Assembly (NCBI RefSeq): GCF_015680405.1
Contig: NZ_JADLJS010000002.1
Location: forward strand, 62,001 to 126,000
From: Pseudomonas pudica
GTDB taxonomy: Bacteria > Pseudomonadota > Gammaproteobacteria > Pseudomonadales > Pseudomonadaceae
Reading direction: 5' to 3'
Length of the DNA stretch: 64,000 nt
The notes below the pieces were generated by a model. That model was not told the DNA's origin. It was given only the letters and a program-made list of their open reading frames with translations, and made no database searches. Position numbers and translations under genes: made by a program. Shown piece by piece: positions 34,053 through 42,781 of this stretch; the stretch's first letter is position 1, and every line of letters starts with the position of its first letter.

Positions 34053-35132
34053 TTGAAGATCGACGCATTGTTGAGTGAACTCCTCTATGCCCGTGGGCCT
34101 GGGGGACAAGAGGATGAGGTGCGGGATATTTGCCTGCGAGAGCTCGGCAGTTATTGCGATGACACGCACACCGATGCCGCCGGCAACGTGGTAGGGGTCA
34201 TTCGTGCCGGGCTTGCATGCGATCCGCAGACAGCCATACGTGTAATGGCCCATCTCGATGAGATCGCAATGATCGTCAAGAATGTCCAAGACAACGGCAC
34301 CCTCGAGGTGCTTGCCCTCGGGGGAGCGCAACCGATCAGCTTTGGTGTCTGCCCCGTGGATATCCTGGGCGATAAGCAGATAGTGCCTGGCGTGCTGTCC
34401 TATGGCTCGATGCACAGTAGCGGTCGTACTGCCAACGGAAAAGACGTGCTGGCGGGAAATGTTCAATGGAACGACGTGCATGTCGTCACACGCAAGACCA
34501 AACAGGAACTCCAGAAGTCGGGAATCCGACCGGGTACCCGAGCCGTGCTAAGCCAGCACTGGCGTCAGCCCTTCAAAGTGCAGGACTGCGTTGCTGCACA
34601 CTTTCTCGATGACCGTGCTCCCATCAGTGCTGTCATCCTCTGTGCAAAGCTGCTGGGTGAAAGGCGAGAGGCATTGAAGCAGGATGTCTGGTTCGTGCTC
34701 ACCACACTGGAGGAGGAATCGAATGCCGGCGCCATGTACGCCGCGTCCCGGTTGCCCGGTGATACCACCATTGCCGTCGAGGTCGGCCCGGTGCTCGATG
34801 AATACGGTACGGAGCTATCGGTCAACCCGATCGTCAATACCGGTGACCAGAAGGGCTACTACAGCCGCACCGTGGTTCAAGGCCTTATCGCCGCTGGGCG
34901 CAGGGCAGGTTATGAGCCGCAGGCGGCATTGCTCGTCGACTTTGCGTCAGATGCGAGTGCGGTATTGAGCGCCGGGATCGATGCCCGGGCGGGCTGCATT
35001 GCGATCCCGACAGAGAATACCCATGGCTTTGAGATGGTGCTCCTGGATGGTATTTCGGCCTGTGCTGAGACCCTGGCTGAATTTCTGCTGGGATGCCAGG
35101 ACGAACAGCCCGAAGCAAACGACCATGATTGA
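34053..35132 (+). CDS. M42-family metalloaminopeptidase
   Basis: The 359-residue protein matches the M42 (glutamyl aminopeptidase/deblocking aminopeptidase) family. It shows the metal and catalytic segments AHLDEIAM, FLDDRAP, TTLEEESNAGAM and, near the end, NTHGFEMVLLDGI. It should be a cytoplasmic dinuclear metal exopeptidase. Translation likely starts at TTG 34053, nine bases after a perfect AGGAGG; there is no suitably placed ATG. The gene stands alone and is convergent with the next gene, 3 bp away. Confidence 0.82.
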   Translation: MKIDALLSELLYARGPGGQEDEVRDICLRELGSYCDDTHTDAAGNVVGVIRAGLACDPQTAIRVMAHLDEIAMIVKNVQDNGTLEVLALGGAQPISFGVCPVDILGDKQIVPGVLSYGSMHSSGRTANGKDVLAGNVQWNDVHVVTRKTKQELQKSGIRPGTRAVLSQHWRQPFKVQDCVAAHFLDDRAPISAVILCAKLLGERREALKQDVWFVLTTLEEESNAGAMYAASRLPGDTTIAVEVGPVLDEYGTELSVNPIVNTGDQKGYYSRTVVQGLIAAGRRAGYEPQAALLVDFASDASAVLSAGIDARAGCIAIPTENTHGFEMVLLDGISACAETLAEFLLGCQDEQPEANDHD

Positions 35133-35135
35133 CCT

Positions 35136-35552
35136 CTAGCGCTGCAGGTTGTCCCGAGCGGCATCGTCTGCCTGCTGTTCGCGAGGCGACTGTGGAGCCG
35201 GTTCGCAGTTTCGGCCCATCGCCTGGTACTCCTTGCGAAGTTTATGGATCTCCCGATTGTCGAGAGATTCGAGCCCTAGTACCGATTGCTCTGCAGACTT
35301 TGTAGCGCGGATCAGCTCGTCGAGCTTCACGTGGATGACGTCATTGTCACGGTTCTGGGTGTTCTGAATCAGAAAGACCATCAGGAAAGTGATGATGGTC
35401 GTCGATGTGTTGACGATCAGTTGCCAGGTATCGTTGTAGTGAAACCAGGGCCCGGAGGCAGCCCACAGGGTAATGAGCACCACGGCAATGATGAACGTGC
35501 TTGGTTTACCGGCGCGCTTGGCGAGCCATTGGCAGAACAGCGCGAATTTCAT
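35136..35552 (-). CDS. Low-affinity iron permease family protein
   Basis: The 138-residue protein begins MKFALFCQWLAKRAGKPSTF, with two membrane helices (about 18-36 and 50-66). The typical stretch NTSTTIITFLMVFLIQNTQNRD is followed by HVKLDELI. This is the short bacterial form of the FET4-like family; iron transport has not been shown for these small proteins. The C-terminus is a charged, Cys-containing tail. Confidence 0.85.
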   Translation of the reverse strand: MKFALFCQWLAKRAGKPSTFIIAVVLITLWAASGPWFHYNDTWQLIVNTSTTIITFLMVFLIQNTQNRDNDVIHVKLDELIRATKSAEQSVLGLESLDNREIHKLRKEYQAMGRNCEPAPQSPREQQADDAARDNLQR

Positions 35553-35733
35553 GATGTTATCTCCACTGCTATCTATGATTCTGACCGCAGCAGGGCGCTG
35601 AAATCTTTTTTACTTTTTCGCCTGGATGACGCGGCACGCCTGGCACGCTCCCATTTCCTGCAAGCCAACGCTGGGCACGTATCAGGATTGCCGCTACGCT
35701 TTGATCCTCGCGCCAGGTCAAGACATTTCCACA

Positions 35734-36651
35734 GTGAAGAAAACAGTTCGGTTTGATGACCTTCAGGTCTTCGTCACCACAGCCTCCGCCGGCAGCTTCT
35801 CGGCAGCAGCCAGGTTGTTGGATATTTCACCGGCCTTGGCCAGCGGGGCAGTCCAGCGCCTGGAAAGCAGCCTGGGGGCCAGGTTGTTCGTGCGTTCCAC
35901 AAGGCGTTTGCGGCTTTCGGATGATGGCGAGCGATATCTGCCCCATGCCCGTCAGGCCTTGGAGGCACTGGGCAACGGCGAGGTGGCGCTGACCGAGGGG
36001 CGAGATGAGATCGCGGGTACACTTCGCCTGTCCATGCCTTCGGATATTGGCAGGAATCTGTTGCTGCCCTGGCTGGACGACTTCCAGCAATCGCACCCCA
36101 AGGTGAAGCTGCAACTGCGGGTCAGCGATCAGGTAGCCGACCTTGTCGGCCAACAATTGGATGCGAGTATCCGATATGGGCAGCTGGCAGATTCCGGCCT
36201 TGTTTCACTGATGCTTGCCCCTGGCAATCGCAGAACAGTCTGTGCCTCACCACGTTACCTGGCACGGCATGGGGCACCAGACGCCTTGGAGGATCTGGTC
36301 AGGCACAATTGCCTGCGTTATGTGATGGGCGAGCAAACCTACGAGCGATGGAGCTTTCATTTGCCCGATGGCGTCAGGACCGTGCAAGTCACAGGTGACC
36401 GTGTCAGCGATGACGCCGATATCGTTCGGCGCTGGGGCGTCGAAGGGTTGGGGATCGTTTACAAATCCAGGCTGGATGTGCTGGCGGACATACGCGCCGG
36501 TCGGCTGATCGAGTTGTTTCCCGGGGATTACGGCCAACCTGCGCCATTGCAACTGGTGTGCGCTCATCGAACATCGCTCACACCGGCTGTGCAGGTGCTC
36601 AGAGCGTTTCTGGCGGAGCGTTTCGAGCAGCTCGTCGCTGCTGCTGAATAA
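35734..36651 (+). CDS. LysR-family transcriptional regulator
   Basis: The 305-residue regulator has an N-terminal winged helix (DLQVFVTTASAGSFSAAARLL, with PALASGAVQRLE) and a LysR substrate domain with the RLSMPSDIGR start. It resembles the AaeR/DmlR-type clade that controls adjacent oxidoreductases. I choose GTG 35734, since the first upstream ATG (35626) would add 36 residues without homology. It is convergent with the dehydrogenase at 36701-37708, a likely but unproven target. Confidence 0.85.
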   Translation: MKKTVRFDDLQVFVTTASAGSFSAAARLLDISPALASGAVQRLESSLGARLFVRSTRRLRLSDDGERYLPHARQALEALGNGEVALTEGRDEIAGTLRLSMPSDIGRNLLLPWLDDFQQSHPKVKLQLRVSDQVADLVGQQLDASIRYGQLADSGLVSLMLAPGNRRTVCASPRYLARHGAPDALEDLVRHNCLRYVMGEQTYERWSFHLPDGVRTVQVTGDRVSDDADIVRRWGVEGLGIVYKSRLDVLADIRAGRLIELFPGDYGQPAPLQLVCAHRTSLTPAVQVLRAFLAERFEQLVAAAE

Positions 36652-36700
36652 GCTGACGGGGCGCATGGCCCCGCCTTCGTTGCCTTGGCTGGATCAGTGA

Positions 36701-37708
36701 TCAGAAGCCTTCCAGGACAATCTTGCCTTTTGCCTTGCCACTTTCGATCAGGGCATGGGCGCGTTTGAGGTTGCTGGCACTGATGCTGCCGAAGTGCTCG
36801 CCAACGGTGGTCTTGATGACCCCCTCGTCGACCAGCGCCGATACCTTTTCCAGCAGATGGTGCTGCTTGATCATGTCCTCGGTCTGGTACAGCGAGCGGG
36901 TGAACATGAGCTCCCAGTGCACCGACAGCGATTTGCGCTTGAACGGCACGATATCGAGATGCTGAGGGTCATCGATCAGCGCGAGCTTGCCCTGTGGCCG
37001 CAGCACTTCGACGATCTGCGCGAGGTACGCATCGGTGTGGGTCAGGCTGATGACGTAATCCACCGGGTTGAGCTGAAGTTGTTCCAGTTGCAGGGCAAAG
37101 GAAGCCGAATGGTCGATGACATGATGTGCCCCGAGTTCGCTGACCCAGGCTTGGGTTTCAGGCCGTGACGCGGTGCCGATCACCTTGAGCTGGGTACGCT
37201 TGCGTGCAAGCTGCACCAGGATCGAACCAACACCGCCGCCAGCGCCGATGACCAGCAGGCTCTTGCCAATGCCGCCATTTTCCTCCACACCCAGGCGGTC
37301 GAACAGCAGTTCCCAGGCGGTGATGGAGGTCAGCGGCAAGGCTGCGGCACTGGCATTGTCCAGAGTGCGGGGCTTGTGCCCGACGATGCGCTCGTCGACC
37401 AGGTGAAATTCGCTGTAACTGCCCGGGCGGTCGATTGCACCGGCGTAGAACACTTCGTCGCCAGGCTGGAACATCGACACCTCGGCGCCGACCTCGCGGA
37501 CGATCCCGACGGCATCCCATCCCAACACTTGAGGGTGGTCACCGCTGCGGCTGGCTCTGACCTTGGTATCGACCGGGTTCACCGCGATGGCTTTGACTTC
37601 CACCAACAGGTCCCTGGCACCAGGTGTGGGCTTGGGCAGTTCATGCTCATACAAGGACCGGGGATCTTGTATCGGGAGGCCGGGCGTGTCGTAGACGATT
37701 GCTTTCAT
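36701..37708 (-). CDS. MDR-family zinc-type alcohol dehydrogenase / quinone reductase-like
   Basis: The 335-residue protein has the MDR fold: an N-terminal GroES-like domain (NPVDTKVRAS, LGWDAVGIV) and a Rossmann domain with VIGAGGGVGSILVQLA. The structural-zinc cysteine cluster of classical alcohol dehydrogenases is missing, as in quinone oxidoreductases (zinc-binding alcohol dehydrogenase-like proteins). It probably reduces quinones or enones with NADPH. It is convergent with a LysR gene and followed by an SDR gene on the same strand after about 170 bp. Confidence 0.85.
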   Translation of the reverse strand: MKAIVYDTPGLPIQDPRSLYEHELPKPTPGARDLLVEVKAIAVNPVDTKVRASRSGDHPQVLGWDAVGIVREVGAEVSMFQPGDEVFYAGAIDRPGSYSEFHLVDERIVGHKPRTLDNASAAALPLTSITAWELLFDRLGVEENGGIGKSLLVIGAGGGVGSILVQLARKRTQLKVIGTASRPETQAWVSELGAHHVIDHSASFALQLEQLQLNPVDYVISLTHTDAYLAQIVEVLRPQGKLALIDDPQHLDIVPFKRKSLSVHWELMFTRSLYQTEDMIKQHHLLEKVSALVDEGVIKTTVGEHFGSISASNLKRAHALIESGKAKGKIVLEGF

Positions 37709-37876
37709 GTGGATGTGAACCTTCTGGTGAGCAGTGGTGACAGGTTAAGCACCCCGGGCTTCCTGAAAAACCCGGCTATTGCCGGAACACTTTCCGCGTT
37801 TCGCTGATAATCGGGTGGCTGTCGCCCTGGTCGACAGGCCGACAGCTACACCCGGTACTGGCGCTGGCAACCGTGA

Positions 37877-38674
37877 TCAATTGGCGTTGTAACGTGGGGC
37901 CAGCCGATTGCTGGACAGTTGGCCGAACAGGGCTTGCCGGCTTGCCTCGTAACGTTCGAAGGACTGCAGGTCGTGCATTGAAGGGATGGAGATCAGTACC
38001 TCGTCGTCAAAGTCCTGCAGGGCCCCGTCCACCAGGTCCTGGGCCGACATCACGATGCCTGGGTCCAGGTTTTCGACCGGCAAGCCGCCGATCTGCCAGA
38101 AGTCGGTAGCGGTTGCCCCTGGCAGCACAGCCTGGATCCTGATGCCTTTTTCCGCAAGCTCCCTGTGCAGTGACTGGGTAAAGGCGGTGACATACGCCTT
38201 GCTGCCACCATACACACCGTTGAGCAACTCCGGCGCCAGGCTGACAATGGACGAGATGTTGATCACGGCGCCTTGCTTGCGGGCGACAAATCCAGGGATG
38301 GCGGCATAGGTAAGGCGGGTGAGGGCGGTGACGTTGAGAGTGATCATTTCAGCCATGCGCTCGACATCACTCTCCAGCAGGCTGGTGTGCGTGCCTATGC
38401 CCGCGTTGTTCACCAGCAGGCTGATGCTGGCGTCCTCGCGCAATTTGCGTTCTACCTTGGCCAGATCATCCGGGTTTGCCAGGTCTGCCGGAAGTACCTC
38501 CACGTTCTGCCGGGTTTCTGTAGTCAGCCGGCTGGCCAGGGTGTTCAGGCGCTCCCGATTGCGGGCCACCAGCACCAGGTCGTAACCCCGACGCGCCAGG
38601 CGGTCTGCGTAGATCGAACCGATGCCGGTGGAGGCGCCTGTGATGAGTGCAGTACCTTTGAATTGCTGTTTCAT
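37877..38674 (-). CDS. SDR-family oxidoreductase
   Basis: The 265-residue short-chain dehydrogenase has the NAD(P) motif TGASTGIGSIYADRL (about 12-26), NNAGIG, a catalytic Ser in INISSIVSL and YGGSK. The substrate is unknown. It is transcribed divergently from a GlxA-type regulator 108 bp away, which is the likely regulator. Similar SDR/GlxA pairs are common in Pseudomonas. Confidence 0.87.
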   Translation of the reverse strand: MKQQFKGTALITGASTGIGSIYADRLARRGYDLVLVARNRERLNTLASRLTTETRQNVEVLPADLANPDDLAKVERKLREDASISLLVNNAGIGTHTSLLESDVERMAEMITLNVTALTRLTYAAIPGFVARKQGAVINISSIVSLAPELLNGVYGGSKAYVTAFTQSLHRELAEKGIRIQAVLPGATATDFWQIGGLPVENLDPGIVMSAQDLVDGALQDFDDEVLISIPSMHDLQSFERYEASRQALFGQLSSNRLAPRYNAN

Positions 38675-38781
38675 GGTCGTGCTCCGTTGTTGGGTGTGGA
38701 GCCCATGATGCAGAAGGTCGTCTTTGTCTCAAACGACACATATGGTACGTTTTCAGGACATTGAACTGTGGAGCGTCAACC

Positions 38782-39735
38782 ATGCACCGGGTCGGCTATC
38801 TCATCACCGAAGGTTTCCAGATCATGTCGCTGGCGACGCAGGCCGTGTTCGAATTCGCGAACATCGTCGCGGGCGAAACGGTTTACAAGATCCAGAATTT
38901 TTCCGTCGGGGGCGGAACGGTGCGGTCTTCCCTGGGCATGTACATGGACACACTGCCATTGGGCGCTCCTGGTTTGGCTGATACCTGGATGATCACGGGC
39001 ACTCTGACCCCGCTGACCCCGCCAGGCGATGACGTGCTGGCCAGCGTTCGCGGCTTTGTCGACGGCGCCCGCCGCATCGCTGGCCTGTGTACCGGCTGTT
39101 TCGTGCTGGCCCAGGCCGGAGTGTTGGATAACCGGCGCGCCACGACACACTGGGCCTATGCGAAAAAGCTGCGTGAACTGCACCCGAAAATCGAAGTGGA
39201 AGAAGACCGAATCTTCATTGTGGATGGGCCGATCTGGACATCCGCCGGGATGACCGCCGCCCTGGACATGGCGCTGGGCATGGTGGAAAAGGATCTGGGA
39301 ACCGAGATGGCCAGGTCGGTGGCACGAAAGCTGGTGATGCATCAGCGCCGCTCCGGTGGGCAATCGCAACATTCCGAACTGCTCACGCTTTCGCCGAAAT
39401 CTGATCGGATTCAGAACGCCCTGGATTACGCCCGCAAGCATTTGAATCGTCCATTGAGTGTGGAGGAGCTCGCAGAATCCGTACATCTGAGCCCTCGGCA
39501 ATTTACCCGCGTATTCACTGCAGAGACAGGCCAGTCACCCGCAAAGGCTGTGGAGAGCCTGCGTCTTGAGGCTGCCCGCTTGATGATCGAGCAGAGCCGT
39601 CACAGCCTGGATGTGGTGGCGAAGGAGACAGGGTTCAGGGACCGTCGGCATATGCGGGAGGTGTTCATTCGTGGTTTCGGTGTCCCGCCCCAAGCTGTGC
39701 GAAGAGATGCCCGGCGGGTGGTATCGGCCGAATGA
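38782..39735 (+). CDS. GlxA-type AraC-family regulator (DJ-1/PfpI domain)
   Basis: The 317-residue protein has a DJ-1/PfpI-like sensor domain (about 1-180, with GLCTGCFVLAQAG around the nucleophile-elbow cysteine). Two AraC helix-turn-helix units follow (LSVEELAESVHLSPRQFTRVF and DVVAKETGFRDRRHMREVF). This is the GlxA family, which often controls a neighbouring catabolic or redox gene. ATG 38782 has GTGGAG upstream. The divergent SDR gene is its likely target; the effector is unknown. Confidence 0.88.
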   Translation: MHRVGYLITEGFQIMSLATQAVFEFANIVAGETVYKIQNFSVGGGTVRSSLGMYMDTLPLGAPGLADTWMITGTLTPLTPPGDDVLASVRGFVDGARRIAGLCTGCFVLAQAGVLDNRRATTHWAYAKKLRELHPKIEVEEDRIFIVDGPIWTSAGMTAALDMALGMVEKDLGTEMARSVARKLVMHQRRSGGQSQHSELLTLSPKSDRIQNALDYARKHLNRPLSVEELAESVHLSPRQFTRVFTAETGQSPAKAVESLRLEAARLMIEQSRHSLDVVAKETGFRDRRHMREVFIRGFGVPPQAVRRDARRVVSAE

Positions 39736-39795
39736 CAAGCGCTGAATCGGGTTAATGCACACCAGGTCCATATGCGCTGTGCTGCCGATAAAGCA

Positions 39796-40173
39796 CTACA
39801 CAGGGAGCAGATGCTCTCGTTCAAGCAGCTCGATATTGGACGGTTTGACGTGCACTTTGTGAATTTCGGGCGCTGTAAACCAGCGGCACTCCACGATTTC
39901 GTGATTTGCAGCGGGTTGCGCGCCAGGTTCGACAGGCAGCTGATAGAGGTAGTGTTCCTCGGCTGCAAGCATGTAGTGATTGAGGAACCTGGCCCCGTCG
40001 AAGGATAGGCAAGTCTCCTCCATCAGCTCGCGCTGCGCAGCATCCAGGTGATGCTCGCCTGGATCGATTTTCCCACCTGGCAACGACCATTCAGCGCTTT
40101 GCTTGCGCACGAAAAGGATGCGTCCTGCTTGCAGGCAAATGACTGTCGAATGCCGTTCTCTGGAGTTGTTCAT
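39796..40173 (-). CDS. Nudix hydrolase
   Basis: The 125-residue protein has a complete Nudix box: GG-KIDPG-E followed by REL-M-EE-T (about residues 33-55). It therefore hydrolyses a nucleoside diphosphate linked to another moiety, such as an oxidised nucleotide or sugar nucleotide. The substrate is not determined. ATG 40173 has GGAGG just upstream; a longer in-frame start is less likely. It stands alone, 66 bp after the small Gln-rich gene. Confidence 0.85.
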   Translation of the reverse strand: MNNSRERHSTVICLQAGRILFVRKQSAEWSLPGGKIDPGEHHLDAAQRELMEETCLSFDGARFLNHYMLAAEEHYLYQLPVEPGAQPAANHEIVECRWFTAPEIHKVHVKPSNIELLEREHLLPV

Positions 40174-40239
40174 CAGGAGCCTCCCATACGATGGAGGTGG
40201 CATCAGGGCAGAACTCACCCTGATGCCCGCTGCGGATGA

Positions 40240-40551
40240 TCAGCGATCTTTATCCCACTGCTGGTCATCTGCCTGGTTTTGCTGACCGCCCATGCGGTCC
40301 TTGTCTGTCACGTTCTGGTTCTGCTTTTCAGTAGTACGCTGGCCGCCTTGGCTGCCTGTGTCACGGGAACGTTCCCAGTCCTTGTTCATCTTGTCCTCAG
40401 GTTTCTGGCCGGACTGGCTGCCACCTTGCTGCTGGCCGGGCATCCGACCGCCCGAACCCTGGCCGCCTTGCTGGCCGGTGCCGGCAGTGTTGTTACCCAT
40501 GCCAGTGTCAGCATTGCCTTGGTTGCCACCCTTGTCTTGATTGTTTGCCAT
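40240..40551 (-). CDS. Gln/Gly/Asp-rich hydrophilic stress-type protein
   Basis: The 103-residue protein is highly hydrophilic and of low complexity (rich in Gln, Gly, Asn and Asp), with no hydrophobic core. It is therefore probably disordered, like hydrophilins. Its first six residues, MANNQD, equal those of the KGG protein at 28058, and its leader is nearly identical, which points to shared regulation and perhaps shared descent of the 5' end. No KGG repeats are present. Function is inferred as stress protection only. Confidence 0.72.
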   Translation of the reverse strand: MANNQDKGGNQGNADTGMGNNTAGTGQQGGQGSGGRMPGQQQGGSQSGQKPEDKMNKDWERSRDTGSQGGQRTTEKQNQNVTDKDRMGGQQNQADDQQWDKDR

Positions 40552-40589
40552 GATCGCTTACCTCAGGTCAGACACAGGAAGGTCTGTGT
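40552..40589 (-). promoter_or_regulatory. Conserved 5' leader, copy B (hairpin plus RBS)
   Basis: On the minus strand ACACAGACCTTCCTGTGT (40589-40572) is followed by GACCTGAGGTAA and GATC directly before the ATG at 40551. It differs from copy A at 28018 by one base in the hairpin loop and a few in the spacer. It lies inside the last codons of the upstream AraC-type frame. Confidence 0.65.
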
Positions 40590-41176
40590 GTACTGTTATG
40601 ACCCGGGCCCGTTCCCGCGGTGTGCAAAGAATGTCTGGGAAGCTGACTAAACGCATTAACTTCAGGGGTACGAAATTTTGGTGTGTGGCCAGGAACGTAC
40701 CTGGGACCGCCAGGGGTGGACATTGGTCGATGTCCAGCGTCAGCGTCAGCGACAGAGCACAAATGTGCTCCCTGACTGAGCAGAGGCTCAGTTCGAATGG
40801 ACGCTTGTCGCTGCCAGGCCTGCGGCGACATCCCCTCGGCCTTCACGAATGTGCGACAGAAGTGGGACTGATCGCAGAAACCGCACTCCAGTGCGATCTC
40901 GGCAAGCATCATTCCCGAGCCCCCCAGTAGTTCCTTGCTTTTGCGCAACCGTTGTTCACGCATCCACTGCTGCGGGGGCACGTGCATGGTATCCCTGAAC
41001 ATTCGTGTGAAATGGCTACGCGACAGCGAGCAGGCTTGGGCGAGTTCCGTAACAGTTATGCCAGTGTCCAGGTTCTCCAGCATCAACTTCTTGGCAGTCG
41101 TGACCTGCCAGGGCTTGAGGAGCCCGGTTGTTTTCAGTGCGACAGTCGCCAGCACAGTGCAGTGATCGCTGTTCAT
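40568..41176 (-). CDS. AraC-family regulator with unusual C-terminal tail
   Basis: The 202-residue frame has two AraC helix-turn-helix units in its first 120 residues (TVTELAQACSLSRSHFTRMF and LAEIALECGFCDQSHFCRTF). There is no N-terminal sensor domain. The last 80 residues are low in recognisable structure, and the frame runs through the hairpin leader of the next gene. It may therefore have been extended by loss of an earlier stop, or the true protein could end earlier. Targets are unknown. Confidence 0.75.
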   Translation of the reverse strand: MNSDHCTVLATVALKTTGLLKPWQVTTAKKLMLENLDTGITVTELAQACSLSRSHFTRMFRDTMHVPPQQWMREQRLRKSKELLGGSGMMLAEIALECGFCDQSHFCRTFVKAEGMSPQAWQRQASIRTEPLLSQGAHLCSVADADAGHRPMSTPGGPRYVPGHTPKFRTPEVNAFSQLPRHSLHTAGTGPGHNSTHRPSCV

Positions 41177-41321
41177 ACCAATCCATTAATCAATGAAGTG
41201 GGCACGCACGTTTCGAGGGGGCAGAGCAGGCCACTGCAGCCTTGGGCGGGCTACAGACGATAACACTCGATTCGATGGCCTGGCTCAGCCAGCCGGCGTA
41301 CCCATCAGCGGGTCAATGAAC

Positions 41322-41341
41322 AGCCCCTGGATGCAGGGGCT
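41322..41341 (-). terminator. Hairpin after ycaC-like gene
   Basis: AGCCCCTG (41322-41329) pairs with CAGGGGCT (41334-41341) with a four-base loop, 9 bp past the minus-strand stop of the YcaC-like gene. The T run is weak, so this is a plausible but not certain terminator. Confidence 0.5.
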
Positions 41342-41349
41342 GGCAATGG

Positions 41350-42036
41350 TCAGACAGCGGCAGCAACCGGGGCCAGGGTTGGGCCGTGCTGAACGCGCTC
41401 TGGAGCTTTGTGCACCATGGTGTAGGCATAGTCGACACCCATGCCGTACGCGCCGGAGTGTTCTTTCACCAGTTCCATGACGGCATCGTAGGTGTCGCGG
41501 TTTTTCCAGTCGCGCTGCCACTCCAGCAGCACTTGTTGCCAGGTCACCGGAATCACGCCTGCCTGAATCATGCGCTGCATGGCGTAGTCGTGGGCTTCCT
41601 TGGTGGTGCCACCGGAGGCGTCGGCAACCATGTAGATTTCATAGCCGGCATCGTTCATTGCAGACAGCGCGAACGTGGTGTTGCATACCTCCGTCCACAG
41701 GCCGGAAACGATGATCTTGTTGCGCCCGTTTTTCTTGAGCGCGTCACGCACCTTCTGGTCATCCCAGGAGTTCATGGAGGTTCGCTCCAGCAGCGGAGCG
41801 TCGGGGAAGACGGCGAGCAGCTCGGGGTAGGTGTGCCCAGAGAAGCTTTCAGTTTCGACCGTCGTGATGGTGGTGGGCACATTGAAGATCCTGGCTGCCT
41901 TGGCCAGGCCTACGGTGTTGTTTTTCAGCGTCTGGCGATCGATGCTCTGAACGCCAAAGGCCATCTGCGGCTGCTGATCGATGAAGATCAGTTGGCTGTT
42001 GAATGGGGTCAGGACTTCAGTTTTTGGATTGTTCAT
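41350..42036 (-). CDS. YcaC-like isochorismatase-family hydrolase
   Basis: The 228-residue protein has the cysteine-hydrolase fold of the isochorismatase superfamily: FIDQQPQM near the N-terminus (catalytic-type Asp) and SGLWTEVCNTTFALSA carrying the nucleophilic Cys. It is closest to the YcaC family, whose physiological substrate is unknown. It is divergent from a RidA gene, with a 263-bp gap in which I see no other gene. A regulatory link between the two is possible. Confidence 0.85.
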   Translation of the reverse strand: MNNPKTEVLTPFNSQLIFIDQQPQMAFGVQSIDRQTLKNNTVGLAKAARIFNVPTTITTVETESFSGHTYPELLAVFPDAPLLERTSMNSWDDQKVRDALKKNGRNKIIVSGLWTEVCNTTFALSAMNDAGYEIYMVADASGGTTKEAHDYAMQRMIQAGVIPVTWQQVLLEWQRDWKNRDTYDAVMELVKEHSGAYGMGVDYAYTMVHKAPERVQHGPTLAPVAAAV

Positions 42037-42299
42037 TGTTGTTCCCTGTCAGTTGGATGGTAGTCATCGCACAAGTCACGGCGCCTGCCTTCGGCAGACT
42101 GTGCTGAGGCACTGGATGACGTCCTCAGTGATGGCCGTTGCTTGAGTCCGAGCACAAGATAGCGAATCGCTGAGCGATGCGGTGGCGCACTTTTGCGCTC
42201 TCAGGAGCGCATTAATGCACCATCCGCTTGTTCATCCTGCTGCTAGGATTCGCCCGCAAACGCGGATCTACCTGATCCGGTTTACGCCAGGAGAAAGCG

Positions 42300-42761
42300 A
42301 TGGCAGCTTCACAACCACTCAACAGACAAACCGCCTATTGGGGCGTGCCGTGGGAGAGTTCCTATGGGTATCCGCAGGCTCGGCGGGTAGGGAACGAGAT
42401 CTACGTATCGGGCCAGTTCAATCATGACGAAGAAGGCAACCTGGTCGCGCCGGCACCGCTGGATCGTGACGGCAGGCCCTGTGATTTCTCTTCGATGGGG
42501 GATCAGATGCGTGCCGCCTACGACAATATCGCCAAGCTGCTCGCGCTGTATGGAGCGACGCTTGAAGATGTCGTGGAAGAGACGCTTTACGTACTGGACA
42601 TGGACGCGGCCTTTGCCGTGGTCGGCAAGGTACGCAAGGCCGCCTACGGCACGGAGCGGCCTCAATGCGCCAGCAACATCATCGGCGTTTCGAGGCTTGC
42701 CCAGCGCCCACAACTGATCGAAATCGCCTGCAAAGCGGTACTTGGCCCACGCGCTGAGTGA
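42300..42761 (+). CDS. RidA-family protein
   Basis: The 153-residue protein is a RidA/YjgF/UK114-family member, longer than canonical 130-residue RidA. It has the pattern YVSGQFNHDEEG, QMRAAYDNIAKLLALYGATLEDVVEETLY and a C-terminal LIEIACKAVL. RidA hydrolyses reactive enamine/imine intermediates, but this subfamily (with an extended N-terminus and Trp-rich start) may act otherwise. GGAG lies before ATG 42300. Convergent LysR gene 20 bp away. Confidence 0.83.
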   Translation: MAASQPLNRQTAYWGVPWESSYGYPQARRVGNEIYVSGQFNHDEEGNLVAPAPLDRDGRPCDFSSMGDQMRAAYDNIAKLLALYGATLEDVVEETLYVLDMDAAFAVVGKVRKAAYGTERPQCASNIIGVSRLAQRPQLIEIACKAVLGPRAE

Positions 42762-42781
42762 CCCGCACTCCCGGTTTCGCT

